This document shows, piece by piece, positions 35,542 to 48,800 of a DNA stretch of 64,000 nt. The translations under genes and the position numbers were made by a program. Under the pieces are notes generated by a model. The model was not told the origin of the DNA. It did not search any database and saw only the letters and a program-made list of their open reading frames with translations. Within the stretch, counting starts at the first letter, position 1; the number at the start of each line of letters is the position of its first letter. The DNA comes from Volvox africanus (lineage: Eukaryota; Chlorophyta; Chlorophyceae; Chlamydomonadales; Volvocaceae), in contig BSDZ01000021.1 of assembly GCA_030268105.1 (NCBI GenBank), positions 558,001-622,000 on the forward strand, given 5' to 3'.

Positions 35542-37412
35542 ACCTGTATCTTGGAGAGACGGACGGATGGACAGCCGGACGGCCATATAGGTTTAGGGGT
35601 TATGACTGGGGCATGTTGACCGTGGTGATCATGTGGCTCCACTTCGTTGCAAGTCCGGCCGAGCTATCAGGAGGCCGTTGTTAATTAGGATATAGCATGG
35701 CTGGTTTCTGGGAGGCAGGGGCCCTGCTCTCCGGGCAGCTGGATGACCGTGCCAGCCATACACTGTGGACGTGATACATCATGTGTTGGAGTTGGCGGGG
35801 CGGAAAGTGGGAGCTGAAGATATTTATTAAAACTCGTATGGTGATGCAGCTGCTGCACTTGCTGCTGCTGCCTACTTTTCCCGTTCAGCAGTTTAGGTGT
35901 AACGGAGAGCTCAACGTTGCATGATACTGAGAGTCGGGTAGCGCGGCCCTTACCATTTTTTGGTGCTATAACAATGAGAGAGGCTGTGCAATGATAAAAA
36001 TAATACGCCGGCCATAGCCTGGCGTATGTTAAGGAGGTGGGGAACTGAGCGTTTGCATATAGCCTCACCTGTATGCCCGCACCACCGGATACAACAATGA
36101 GAGAGGCTGGATACACAGACGCTGCCCATAGCAAGTTAGCGGAAGCCGTCTGCTTTACCAGCATATCCTGGTTTTTCTTGTCTATGTGTCTTCCTACCCT
36201 TACATAATGATAGAAGTGCAAGGGTTGAAAGGCCTTCATTTCTTTCAGATCTCTATATTCAGATATATGATAGGCCTGACAAGCGTTGCTCCGAATGTAA
36301 AAGCAGCTGCACTGGGCATCATCCCCTTGGCAGGTGGCGGGTTAACCATGCGGTGGGAGCGTGGCTACTGGTCAGATGTGTTTTGTCCATTTGTGCTTTT
36401 GATTGAAGTACCATACTCCGCTGTATCTCGGACACAGGGGGTTTTGGCAAGGCGCCAAACCCTACGTAAAAGGATGCCCTAGTGTGGAATGGTGACTGGG
36501 GGGCTTCATTCGCTTGGATGCGCGGCGTCGAGAAGCATCCCGGTTTGAGTTGACACGTTGTGGTGTGGGTATGCGGCGTGGTGTGGTAGCGGGTGCTTGT
36601 TGTATGGTGAAAGCTAGTAGAAACAAGGAGTCTCAAGGAATCACGAGCTTGTTGGTCCTTTGTCTCGGCATATCGTATTAGTCTCAGACCCATAGCCAGA
36701 ATCCAGGAGCATAAGTGTAACTCAGGGCCTCTCAGGTGTCAACCCTGGCGTGAATCTACACCGTTGTTGTTCCCTAAACTTCTGGGTAAAGCTAATTAAA
36801 GGTCAATACGATGTTTTTATCAGAGTGCGTAAATTGATTTTCTCGGCCGTAACTGGAGCTCTGCGTACCCATACCATCGTTATCAGCCGGCCCGCCACCG
36901 ATACGCCCCGTGGGTCGCGTCGGGTAGTTCGAACATTAACGCCAAAGTTACAGGAAGGTTTGCTAAGAGTGTAACGGGTATATGTAGCGGACGTCCAGAA
37001 TTTTTTGGTAGTTTTTCTGTCGTGCGCTATAGTTGATAGCTGTATTAGGAGGTTTGTAGCATTTGCACGCTGGTTGTCTACATTTAGCAGAGTAATTAGT
37101 CGATAATTGCTTGAGGATTGTGGGCTTATCGTGTTTTTGCCGCATATTCTTCAGTACCGGTACTTCAGAAGCTTACGGTCAAACACGCGTGGTTGTTAGG
37201 AAATCTCATTGTAGCTGCATTCTCCGCAAATAAAATTTAAGCACAAGTTAAACACCGAACTCTCGCACATACGATGGCTTCGCCTTCGTGCATTGACTTA
37301 GATATCATACAGCAGAAGTGTCATTACGCGTTCTAATTTTTAATAAGAACACTAAGAATTTCTAAACATTTAGCTGATTGATGTCCTGCACGCATAGGGC
37401 GTAGTTTGTCCG
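35542..37412. other. intergenic region between the MDC1-like gene and the FTP-domain gene
   Basis: Contains TGTAA at 35898-35902 and a short direct repeat (ACAATGAGAGAGGCTG near 35972 and 36093). The rest is AT-rich with no recognisable coding and must carry the promoter of the large gene starting at 37413. Confidence 0.5.
35898..35902 (+). terminator. candidate TGTAA polyadenylation signal of the MDC1-like gene
   Basis: Plus-strand TGTAA 357 bp after the stop codon at 35541, a typical volvocine distance. Confidence 0.45.
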
Positions 37413-39858
37413 ATGGCGGACCAGTGTGTTCGTCCCACCAACATAAAATCTCCATGTGGCTGTCCTCAATTAAGACGACAACGTAAAAGATTCTTCTTCT
37501 GGGGCCTGGCAGGACTTGGGATGTTCATGGTACTGTCCATGACTGTCACAGTAGTCGGTAAGACCTCTGTTGCGTAAACAAGCGGAAATTGACCCGAGAT
37601 GCACGATAAGAAATCGAAGCTTATCTTCCGGGGTAGGAGGGGATGCATCAGTGTCTGCATTTCTGTGTGTTGACCGGCTATGCGTGGCCCTGGGGGCTAT
37701 CTGCCATCAGCGCAATTACAGGACAACCCCAGTCAAACGAAAAATCCCCCGGCAATTTCCAACAGCCTCTTTGAAAACCCTGATCCCCCGAATCGTAATC
37801 AGGTTGCAAATCGTGCATCAGGTGGACTGCAACATGTCATTGAAAACAAAGAAGGCTGCCCCTGCACACCGGATGAGCATCTGGCCCGCACCTGCCGCAT
37901 CAGCCGCATCTGGCAGCACGTTGTTTCAGTTGATGCGTACGACTTACGGCTGTACTCTTAGCGTCGATGCACCTTGGGGGGGGGAAGGTCAGGTCCTAAT
38001 ATCCCTAGCACACGATGGGGGGCTGGAGGCTCGAGGCTGTGTCCCCTGAAAAAACATGGATACATGTTTGCATTCTCCATTGACGATTTCTCCATCCAGC
38101 CTTCCGTGAAGGCTGAACAACACAAGTAATAAGCGCATCCTGCGTGTCAAGTGGGTCCTCCTGTGGGCTATGCGGGGTGACCAATCTTGACCGGTCCAAT
38201 CTGAAATCGCACAAAAACCCAATATCTTCCCTTCCGCACGGCTTTTCCCGTGGTATGTTTCTGGGCGTCTCAATATGTGACTATCCCTCATTTGCCCCTC
38301 AGATGCCCAGAACACCGGCAGCAGCAGCACCACTACCACTACCAGCTCCTTGGCCCGACTTCCCCACGTGGTGGTTTGGATCGGGAACAATAGCGTCTCC
38401 GTTGATCCATATGTGGTGTACGTGACGGCGGCATTGGAGACGAAGTTCATTGTCTCGTACGCCAGGAACGAAGACGAGGTGTCGTACAATAAGACGGTAA
38501 GTGTCACCGCGCAACGCACTGTTGGGCCTGGGGACAGGGTATCGGCCATCGACCACCTTGGAGCCTGATTCCACGGGGCGGGCACCCAGAATGGGAAAGG
38601 ATTTCCTCGCCATTTCCGCGAGGGGGAAAAGGCCCTCGCCGTTGAAATGGGGAGAGAGGGTGTGGTGCTGGTATCGCTTTTGGGGGTGGACTGGAACGCG
38701 AGCGGTGTGGTAGGTTTGGCCCCAATGAGGGGAAGTGCTTCCAATCAGGGAGAGGAGCTGTAAGATGACAGCAAAGGGTGGGGGAGATCTGGTAACTTTG
38801 ATAAAGCCCCTTCGTACCTTTCCCCAGCCCTTGCATGCGTGCCAGGGAACGAGACATTTTTGCTGGTTGGTGATTGAGAGGAAGTTCGAGAGATTTTGTG
38901 TGGGAAGGAGGAAAGGACCAGCACGGTCCCAGGGTGGTGCTGTTGTGTGGGATAAGGAACTCGGGAAGACGGATCCGATGGCTCCAGCGTGAAGGAGCGC
39001 CCGACGCGGTGCCAATAGCAGCACCTACTTCCCAGGGACTCACCTCCTGGCAAAAAGCAGCAGCACCTCTTCGTTCCGCTTTTTCTGTCGGCAGCCTTTC
39101 CGCCTTCCTCGCCGGAGAAGGGCGTTGTTACCTTTGAACATATGTCCAATTGTCCACCCGCCCCCGGGTCCCTCCTCCCCTCTCCCATTCTGATGTCCTG
39201 TTTTGCTGACCTCCTGGCCGAACCCAATTTCCGGTGTTTTCTCCCTCTCTCCCCTCTCTCCCCTCTCTCCCCTCCCGAGCCCTGTCTCACATTCACATTC
39301 GAATCCCGTCCCTGGATCCTCCTTCTCCTCCCACGTTACAGCTTCCCTTCCATCACCCGCTGCTCCGTGCTGATTGTCTCCCATCCGCAGCTGATGGATG
39401 TCCTCCTCCTTCCCGCTATGAACTCCACAAAAGACTCCTCGCCGTATCCTACCCGATATCCTAGCGCCGCGGCCTTCCTAGAGGACGGCGGATCTATCCT
39501 ATTGGTGTCGTATTGGAACAAGACGGCTATCATATCGTACACGGAAATGGTGAAATGGCTGCACTGTCGTGGGGGACTGTGGGACTGTAGTGCAGCGTGC
39601 ATGGGGTGCGTGTGTCTGTCTGTCTTTCGAGTTACGGAGTACGACTTTTGAATCCACACACCATTCATAGCGAATGTGGATCCACAGGAATTTATTGGTC
39701 ATTGCGAACTCCAGCAAGGGGTGAATGGGAGCACCTAATTGACAAATTTTCGTGCTCGCGTTGACTATGTGGACACGTATACACACATACATACACATAC
39801 ACACACATACACATACACACACATACACACACACATACACATATACACACATACACAC

Positions 39859-39891
<33 letters not shown>

Positions 39892-42800
39892 GACACATAC
39901 ACACACAGACACACACACAGACACACACACACACACACAGAGACACACACACACACAGACACACACACACAGACACATACACACACACACAGACACAGAC
40001 ACACAGACACAGACACACACACAGACACACACAGACACAGACACATACGCACGCGCGCACAGCATGCAATGGACGGCTGTCTGCCACTCAGATTGCCACA
40101 CCTATCGCCTGTCCCTCACGGCCCTGCCGGACAGCCTCATCCAGTTGTACTCGTACACACGCGTATTCCTCCTTGCTGCGCATATTTTGACTTCCCGAAT
40201 CCACGTGAGTTCCTTAAACTCGTTTTAGTGGGCACACCCACCCCACCCCACATACGCACACCCACCCCAACCCACATACGCACACCCACCCCACCCCACA
40301 CTCCCACCCCACACACAAGTCATACAGACACACTCTATCCTCACGGCCCGGCCTCCCTCACGCAGGTGCTCACCACCCCAACAGGTGCCTCGCGCCCGCC
40401 AGTCAACTCCATCCAATGCAACCCAAGTCAAGAACCGCAGGCCACAATGGCGCTGTTCGAATCTCACCCCAACCACATCCCTGTGACGCTCCGGGGCAGC
40501 GAAAGCAGTGGCAGTGGCGGCATCAATGTCACTTTCCCAAACCGCTTGTACGGCACGTATGACAGTCCTCGCGGCATTTACATACTTAATTGTTCCGCCG
40601 GGGCCTTCCTGGCCATGTACAAAACTGAAAGCAGCGGTCAACCGCTGGTGGAGTTCATGGATCGCGGTAACGGGACGGTGTACTACATTTCTTACAGCTG
40701 GGACGACGAGGGTGGTGCCCCCAAGGCCGGATGGAACGAGCTGCTCGCCCAGTTGGTTCTGGAAGCCTACTCCAGGTGCCCAAAGGGCACGTCTTTTCGT
40801 TTTGTTACCCATTAAAAAATTCAACGGAATAGTCCTAATTAGGATCAGGGCTGAATTCCCAGCTGGCACTCGACTCGCGGGATAGGGGGAAGCTGAAGGG
40901 TGCAAGCTAACCGCAGGCAGCGGCTGGTTCACTGCGCGCCTTTTGATACGGCGCCTCTGGACGCCCAGAAGACTTTATTTCTCGAATTGGGAAACCATAT
41001 TGAGTTTTCGAATTATGGGACTGACTGACTGATTAGGACTGGTTCATGCCGCAGTAATCCTCTTTAAGCAGGTCTCAGGATACATACACTTAACACGGCA
41101 ATGCCAGCGACGAGGCGCATCAAGTTCCCTCCTCTGTCTTCCCCCTCCCTCTCCCCACTGCATTCCCTTCTTCTTCTCCTCTCCTCTCCACTCATCTCAT
41201 CTCCCCTTCCTTCTTTCCCTACAACAAGGGGACCCGAGATTGCTGCGGAATGGACTGCGGCGAGCACCACTCCGGCCTCGGACCTACAGCCCGGTGACTT
41301 CTCGGAGGTGACCAGGCAAGGTGAGCCCACATGAGGGGAGCAGATGTACCAGAGAGATGGGGCAAATAGGGCCCCGAGGAGTGGGGATGGGATATGGGAA
41401 GAACTAACCGGCCTGGGGGCCGCGAATTGGGCTCGGTACGGCACGGCAACGGATGTAGGAGGGGGAAGGGAGGGATGTGATGTGTGTTGTTTCCTAAGCA
41501 GGAAAGGAGCGAAGGAAGCAATTGCTCCACGTTAAGTTAAAAGTTTTACTGAAACCGTGCTGATAAAGGTTCACCCCTCCTTGTGCTTCCATCACTGTGA
41601 ATATGCGGGTATGTGTTTACCACGCCTAAATGCTGCCATGCCCGTACAGTGTCGTACCTGCCGGTGAGCCGCGGGCGGCCCTCCTGGACCTCGGGCGGGA
41701 CGCTCACGGGGCTGGGAGCGCTTCTGAGCCCCGTGGCGCCTTTCAACCCCGTCAAGGTACAGCATAAGGAAGCCTGTTGGGTGGTGCTAGCGGTGGTAGA
41801 TGTGTGAATGTGTATGTCGTACATACGCCCGCTAGTGCACTCCTATCTCTCTATATTACACGCTCCAACGCCCTGCAGCCCTCTCTTTCGCTCCCGGTAT
41901 TGGCTGATTGCTCTCGCTTCCTTACCCGGTGGTGCCCGCAGTCCTGGAGTCTGTCCCTGGCTTGCCACTCCCTGGTGCAGCCGGGGCTGGAGGTTGGGGC
42001 GCTGTGGGTGGCTTTCGACCTGGGCCTTATACGGCCCGTGGTACGTGTCACAGTGCAGAGCTTCGAGGTATGTGACCGCGGCCGTTACCACCACAACCAT
42101 CACAACCACCACAACCATCATCTACATGTTGGTTATGGATGCGCCCCTCCTCTCCCACCACGAAGATCATTTCATTCCATCATGTGTATTGACTTCGTAA
42201 GCGAAGACCCTCTGCATGTCCCTAGGACCCTAGACGCTATCTTGAAGGCTGCATTAACCGCAACGTGCGCCCCTCTTCTGTCTTCCCATAATAGGTATTA
42301 TGATGCCATGATGCCCACACTAACTTGACCTATGACTCTGGCGCCCAGCCCATGTGACACTATCACGTGGACATTTCCCCCCCCCCCCGTGCTTCTTTTA
42401 CCTAACAACTGCTCCCCACCAGCTGGGCAGCTCCTCCCTGGCCAGCGTCACGGTGCCTATGGAGGTGCGCGGGGCTCCTTCCATTAAGCGTTTTGTTGCA
42501 GTGCTGGGCTGTACTTGATCCACTTACCAGAAGGGAGCTAGCTGTTGGGAGATGGGCTGAGGCCGCCATCGAGAGAACGCTGTTCCCCAAGCCTCCTTCT
42601 CAATCTCTCGACATGCAAATTAACCTTCCCTTATCGCATATCTCTCTTACCCCCCCCCCTCCCTCTCACTACACTCACCGCAACCCAACTCGGCCTTTCC
42701 CTAGCCAACACAAACCACATATCCCATACTAAACTTGCAGATTAAGGAATGAATTAAACTCAGGCTCGATTCAGATCCAGATCCTACAAATCGAACAGCA

Positions 42801-45800
42801 GCAGGATCAGCTGGATTAAAAACACCTTTTCTCCTTTTGCCACAACACACAGGTCCGAGTCTCCAACCTCACCTTCTCGGGCACCGCTAAGAGCGGAGTT
42901 CGGCTGTGCCCAGGCGCGGTGTTGAAGTACGTGTCCTCGGGTGCTGGGGTGCCTCGCCGAGTTGCTTGCCCCAAGTCCGCAGCCCCGGCACTGCTGGGCC
43001 GCTACGTCGTGGTCCGGCTCATGGATCCGGCTGGTGAGCTGGCAGCTGCCTTCCCCGCGGCCCGGCTGTGCGGGGTGGACGTATGGGCGCTGGTGAGGAG
43101 CAGCCAAGGTAAGGAAGCCACTTGGTAAAGTGGGGAGAAGTATGTGTGTGCATGTGGTGTGTATGTATGTATGTATGTATGTATATGGGTGTTACACTGT
43201 GGGCGACTCGCCCTTCAAAGACGAGCACCGGGGGTCCTGACCGGACCGAGCCACAGCGCAGGGGAGGAACACGTGGCTTTGTCTGTCTGTCCTGCCACGT
43301 GCTACCCCTCTCACTAGGGCCAGCGAGCCCTCACAGGCTCTCGCCTGGCCACTCACAGAGCACTCAGGGCCACCAAGAAACCACAGAAAGGCCCAACAGA
43401 AAACGGGGGACACCTAGCTGCTCAAAGGACGGGGAAACCTCTCCTCTAACCCGAAACTGACCTGGCAAGAGCCTGACAGACACACACAGATCCCCTCAGA
43501 GGAGAAACACCAGCAGGAAAGCACACCCTTACACAGCCAAGCCGGAAGAACCCAACAAGAGGCGGAGGGGGGGATGACAAGCCAAACTGGCGCCCCCCTA
43601 GAAAGCCTTCCGGTCCCACCCAAAGCTGGCCCCGCAGACACCTGAACTGCACCAAAAGGAAAGACCTCTCTCGCTGACCCCCCCTAAAACCCTAAGGACC
43701 CGAAGCCTGGACACAGGAACCTCTAGCCACGAAACCCTCCACCCTCTCCCTTCCCCTCCTCAAGAACTAGACCGCCCTCTCCTTGTCTCTACCTCCCCCA
43801 CTCTCCCCCTTTCCTCCCACAGAACCTCCTCCTCAAAACTCCTGCCCTAAAGCCCCTGCTCTGTTCTTGCTGCTCCATGGTCGGTGATGTCAACCGGAAC
43901 TGCACACCGCATTTGCGTGCCAACTATGGCTAGGATGGGATGTTGTGGTCCCACTTGATCCCAGCCATAGTGAGGTATTCCCAACGCTGCAAAAGAATGC
44001 AAGCGTGCCCAAAAGTCTGCAACTGTACGGGCCCGTGCACGGTCCAGGGGTGAGGCTGCTGTTTGTGTTGGAGTGTCCATTGCTGGCTGTGTCGTAGAGA
44101 TGATTGGATGGGTGTTGGCATCTTCCTCTTCCTCTTGAGGGAACCCTCCTGAACGGTTGAAGAATTCAGTAATAGCCCGTTGACGGGGTCCCTGCTCTGC
44201 TGTGTGGGTCTGTTGTTGCTGCTGCCGTCCGTGGGTAGAAGGCCCCTGTGGCCTGTGTTCCCTGGTTGCCGCCCAGAGACAGTGCCTGCCATATTCCATA
44301 GAAGATAAGGCTGCCAAAGCTATCACATCCCATGGGGCCTGCTCGCAACCGGGAGGTGCTTGGACAAGCCATAGCTGTTGCCTGGTCATGCCCCCTTCAA
44401 TGGTGGCTGATGTCGGTAATGGCAAATGTCTGTCGATCTGTTCTCGCACCGCCTTGGCTATAGGGCACTCCCAGAAGTGGTGCAGGCGTGGGGAGCAAGG
44501 TTGATCAGTATCAGCTCCATAGCTGCCACACCCACATGGTTTGATGGGCACCCTGGAAAGATGTGTGTTGCCAGGCATGGGTATCCCATCGACCACCAAA
44601 CGCCACAGCGTCTCTTTGTTTTTATTTTCCCACCAAACTGCTGTCCACAGCCTGTCTAGGGTTGCCTGAAAGCGCTGGAGGAAAGTGGCAGGACAGGGAG
44701 GAGTTGGTCCGTCTGTTGGCATCCCTTGCGCCTCCTGCACAAAAGCTGACAAGAGCTCCAATTGCTCCTCCGCTGTTGAAACCCCTTGCAGCTGAGTAGC
44801 TTGGCTGACCGTAAGGTTGTAGAGAGGCACTATACCTGAGTCCCCTGGCAATCTCCAGCCCAAACGCCTGACGATCATGGCCATGACTGTGGTGCGGTCT
44901 GGTGGTGCTGGCATCTGCTGCTGCATTCTGTCCTCTACCCTGTCCGGCTGTTGGGGTTGTAAGCGGTTGACTACCTCCCGTGCTGCTGCTATCCATGCCG
45001 GGCTGATATCGTTGCATAGAGCCGAGAGAGCCATACGGGTAGACTCCTTGTCTCGCAGTTGGGTGGGGCTAGCTGAGGGGTCTAGAAACTGTTGGGTCCA
45101 GTCTAGCCAGGTCATGTACTGAGGGAGGGGCATTTGGTCATGCTCCAGCATGTCGTACACCCTTACCAGGTCCCCAACTGTGAGCAGTTTTCTGCATGAA
45201 GCCATCAGTGGGTGACGGGTTTCCAGGCCTGGGCGGTGGTTGTTACCGTTGATACTTCCCCCATTGTCCGAATTGTTGGGCAGCAAAGGATTTCCCCAGA
45301 GAGCAGCCGCCCAGCACCAGTCTCCAGGGGTTAAAGGTGGGTTGCTGACATCTTCTAGTGGTGGGAGGTGCCCTAAGGCCCCTACAATTCGGCTGATCTC
45401 CTCAAGCAAGGTCTCTCCACCCAGCCAGGGCCCAGTTGCCTGGGCAGTGGTAAGGGCCCAAGGTTTAAAGGCCGGATGGGTGATCTCCAGGTTGGTGGCC
45501 AGGGTCCGGATCCAGGGGTGGAGACTTCGATCATTACCACGAGTAACAGGCTCCTCCTACCCTTCTTCAGCAACTGTATTCATCGCCGTGTCCATAAGCG
45601 TTACCCTCTCTCCCTCACTCCTGGCCATCAGGGCCCCTCGGATGAATCGCACTGCCCACATGGCTTGTCTTGCCCGAATGTGTTGCCTGAGGGGCAGTAG
45701 GCCAAAACCACCAGTTGATGGGTGTCCCACCAAGAGTCTGCTAGGTACTCCAGTGAAGCGCTGGCCCTGGTCTTCTGGGCCCTGTTGCCGATCTACAAGG

Positions 45801-48800
45801 CGAGCAGCTAAGCGTTCAATGAAGCTCAGAGTGGTATCTGGAGGTGGTCCACCATGCTCCATATGCCAAGTGACTGTTTGCAGGCAATAGCTTGAGACTG
45901 CTGCAGCCCGACCAAAGGCAGAGAGCGGATAACGGGCTAGGCGTTGCATCCTCGTGTAGGCCAGTGCTAGCATCTCAGGCCAGTCTGGTTGGGACGGCTG
46001 CACTTGGTTGTCCATTGGCAAGTTAAGGGCTGTCGCAGTGGTGACCACCTTCAGGCCATTGATTGTGCTTCCCTGATGGTGGTCGTCCACAGCCCCTATG
46101 GGTAGGAGTTCCATCTTATCCAGGTTCAGGCGTTGACCTGATGCCCGGGCAAACGTATCCATGGCTTCAAGGAAGGCTGGCACGGATTCCTCTCCTTCAA
46201 GGGCCACTTCTGCATCGTCAGCAAACTGACAGGCTGTGACCCTGTCTTCATCTGAAGGCAATAGGCGGAGGCCTATCTCTTGGCTCTTTAGCCAGCTGAA
46301 CAAGGCCTGGGCAACAAAGAGATACAGCAGGGGTGCTAGGGGGCAACCCTGTCTTACCCCTGCTTCCATTTTAACAAGCCTGGATTTGAAACCGTTCATC
46401 ATGGCTCTTGCCCGCGTGTTGCTAAGCAATATCCGGGTCCAACTGCAAAGCTGTGGGCCTGCTCCCATCGCCTCCATTGCCCCCATCAGGAAGTTGCGGT
46501 CCACTGTGTCATAAGCTTTCGCGAAGTCCAGGAAGGCCAGCAGACCTTGGCGGTTCAATTTCCGTAAGAGATGAGGCAGATGGCGTAGAAAGAGAACACT
46601 GGCCCCAATGAGCCTCTTGGGCAGAAAAGCTGACTGCTCGGGGCTGATGATTCGTCCCAGGGCTGGCCCTAGGCGATTCGCCAGCACCTTGGCCAGCAAG
46701 CGGTAGTCCGAGCAAAGCAGCGTGATAGGGCGGTAATTGCCAGGCTGTTTGGGGTCTCCCTTCTTGTAAAGCACCTTAATGATACCATCCAGAAAGCCTG
46801 TTGGCACCTGCCCTGTTTTGCCGATAGCCGTGAAGAGGGCTGCCATGGTATGGCCAATCTCTGGCCAGAACTTGCGGTACAGATCCGTTGGGATGCCATC
46901 CCATCCGGGTGCTTTGCCTGGCTGGCTCTTCTTCAGTGCGAAACCCAGCTCAGACACAGCGATGGTCGGGGACCCAACCACTTCGTCAGCTTCCTCAGGG
47001 AGTCGGATGTTGGCTGCTGCTAACTGGGTTAGCACTGACTGGCGATCTTCAGGAGTGGTGAAGTCTGGGGCTCTGCATACCCCTGCCCAAAAGTCCGCTA
47101 CCACCTGTGGTAGCTGTGCTGGATTTGTGACCAGTCGGCCTGAGTGTGCCTGGAGGGCCACTGGGGCTGTTTGCTGGTCCTGGATTTGGGTTTGTAGGAA
47201 GGTTGTCAGAGCTGGGCCAGGACGCTCTCCTGCGTGTAACCAGTGGACCCGGGTCTTTTTTGCTGCCCTGGCGTTGTCCTCAATATGCACCCTAGCCAGT
47301 CTTGCTTGGGCATCTACGAGCTGCTGTAGTAGGTGTGGTGAGTGCGGCCTAGCATCGAGGGCTTGTTGGGCCTGTTGGACCCCAAGGTAGGCCTCCTGGG
47401 TATGCGCATCTGGCTGCTGCCTGCGCTGTTGCGCTACCTTGTTGAGTTGGTGAGCTAGGATGGTTAGTCGGCGTTTAAAACCAGGCCACCAAGCAATAAG
47501 GTTGCCCGGGTTCTCTTCGGCTGAGGGTGCCTCTTGGCATTGGTTCCGGATCCACTCCGCCATGCTTGTAGCCAAATCTTCATGGTCAGTGAAGGCCATG
47601 CGTATACGCTTGATGCCTGGGCCCTTGACCTCATTTTTGCGAGGTAGGAGATGAAGTGTGGCAAGACGGTGGTCTGAAGCTGTGTGGAATGAGATGGCCG
47701 TGTGGCAAATATACGGCAGCATGGCTTCATTGATGTAGATGCGATCCAGGCGTGAACCTCCTGGGCTGGGTGCATGGTACAGGTGAGTGAAGTCACGGCG
47801 CCTGGGGTGGAGGTATCGGTGGGTATCAACCATCTGTGGGCCTGCTCGCTGTCGCATCTCAGTGATAGGCCTATCCGCCTGCCGCCCCTCTCTTCCTGCG
47901 GACGAGTCCCTCTCTGGGTTCTCCACAAAATTGAAGTCTCCTGCCCAGATAAGAGTGGTGTCCCTATTGTCCTCCATGGCTTGTGTTGTGGTGGCTGCCA
48001 GGGCATTCTCAAAGAGTTGCCGGCGGGTTTCCACAGCCGCTGAGGTAGTGCCAGGAGGGAGATAGATATTGCAGATGTGCAGGCGGTGTCCCCCCAGTGG
48101 AGGGTACAGTCAGCGAAACGGCCTCTCATACACGTAAGCTGGGGTGTTGCCAATTTTGGTGCCAGAGCTGAAGCTAGCCCCTGTCTGATGAGGATGAGCA
48201 CTCCTGCTGTGTGCGTCGAGCTAGACCAAGAGTAGGCTGCTACCTTCCAGTTTTGTGTGTAGATCTGAGTTGTGGCATAATGAAGATCCCGTTCAAACAG
48301 GCATTGGTGCCGGAGTGTAGTATGGTGGGTTTCCTGCAGACACACAACATCCAGCCGCTTCTCAGCCCATTGTCGTACAGCTGCCTGAAGTTGACTGCCA
48401 TGAGAAGCCAGAAGCCCTCGCATATTGTGCGTGGCTATGCGCAGTGGATGCCCTGAGATAGCTCCCTGCCGCTGATTTCTCCTGAAATGAACATTATTCG
48501 GCTTGGGGTTCCTGAGTGGGGGGGTTGTACTCCTTCCCATCGCAGTCCATGCCCTGGGATGGGTTGGGGTTGTTTTTGGTTTGTCAGGAAGGCCAAGTGG
48601 GTGTCTGCCGTGGTCGGGGTGTCTCCTTGGATATACCACCTGATAACGTTGACTCCCTCTGCGTCCGTCTCAAGGCCAGTTTGGCCTTCCGGGCTTGCCT
48701 AGCTCTCTCTGTTTGGGCCATGTGCCGCTGGGCTCGTTCCTCCTCTGGCAGGTAGGTCAGTCGCTGCTTGCATATTTTGTCTTGTTGGGTACTAGTGGGG

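Noticed and set aside
39499..40101. Open frames of 95-200 residues made of Cys-Val or His-Thr repeats on both strands
   Set aside because: They are translations of the CA/CATA microsatellite in an intron and show no protein character beyond the repeat.
39739..40815. 358-residue plus-strand frame through the microsatellite into the exon at 40366
   Set aside because: Only the part from 40366 to 40775 is a credible exon; the rest is repeat and intron that happens to lack stops.
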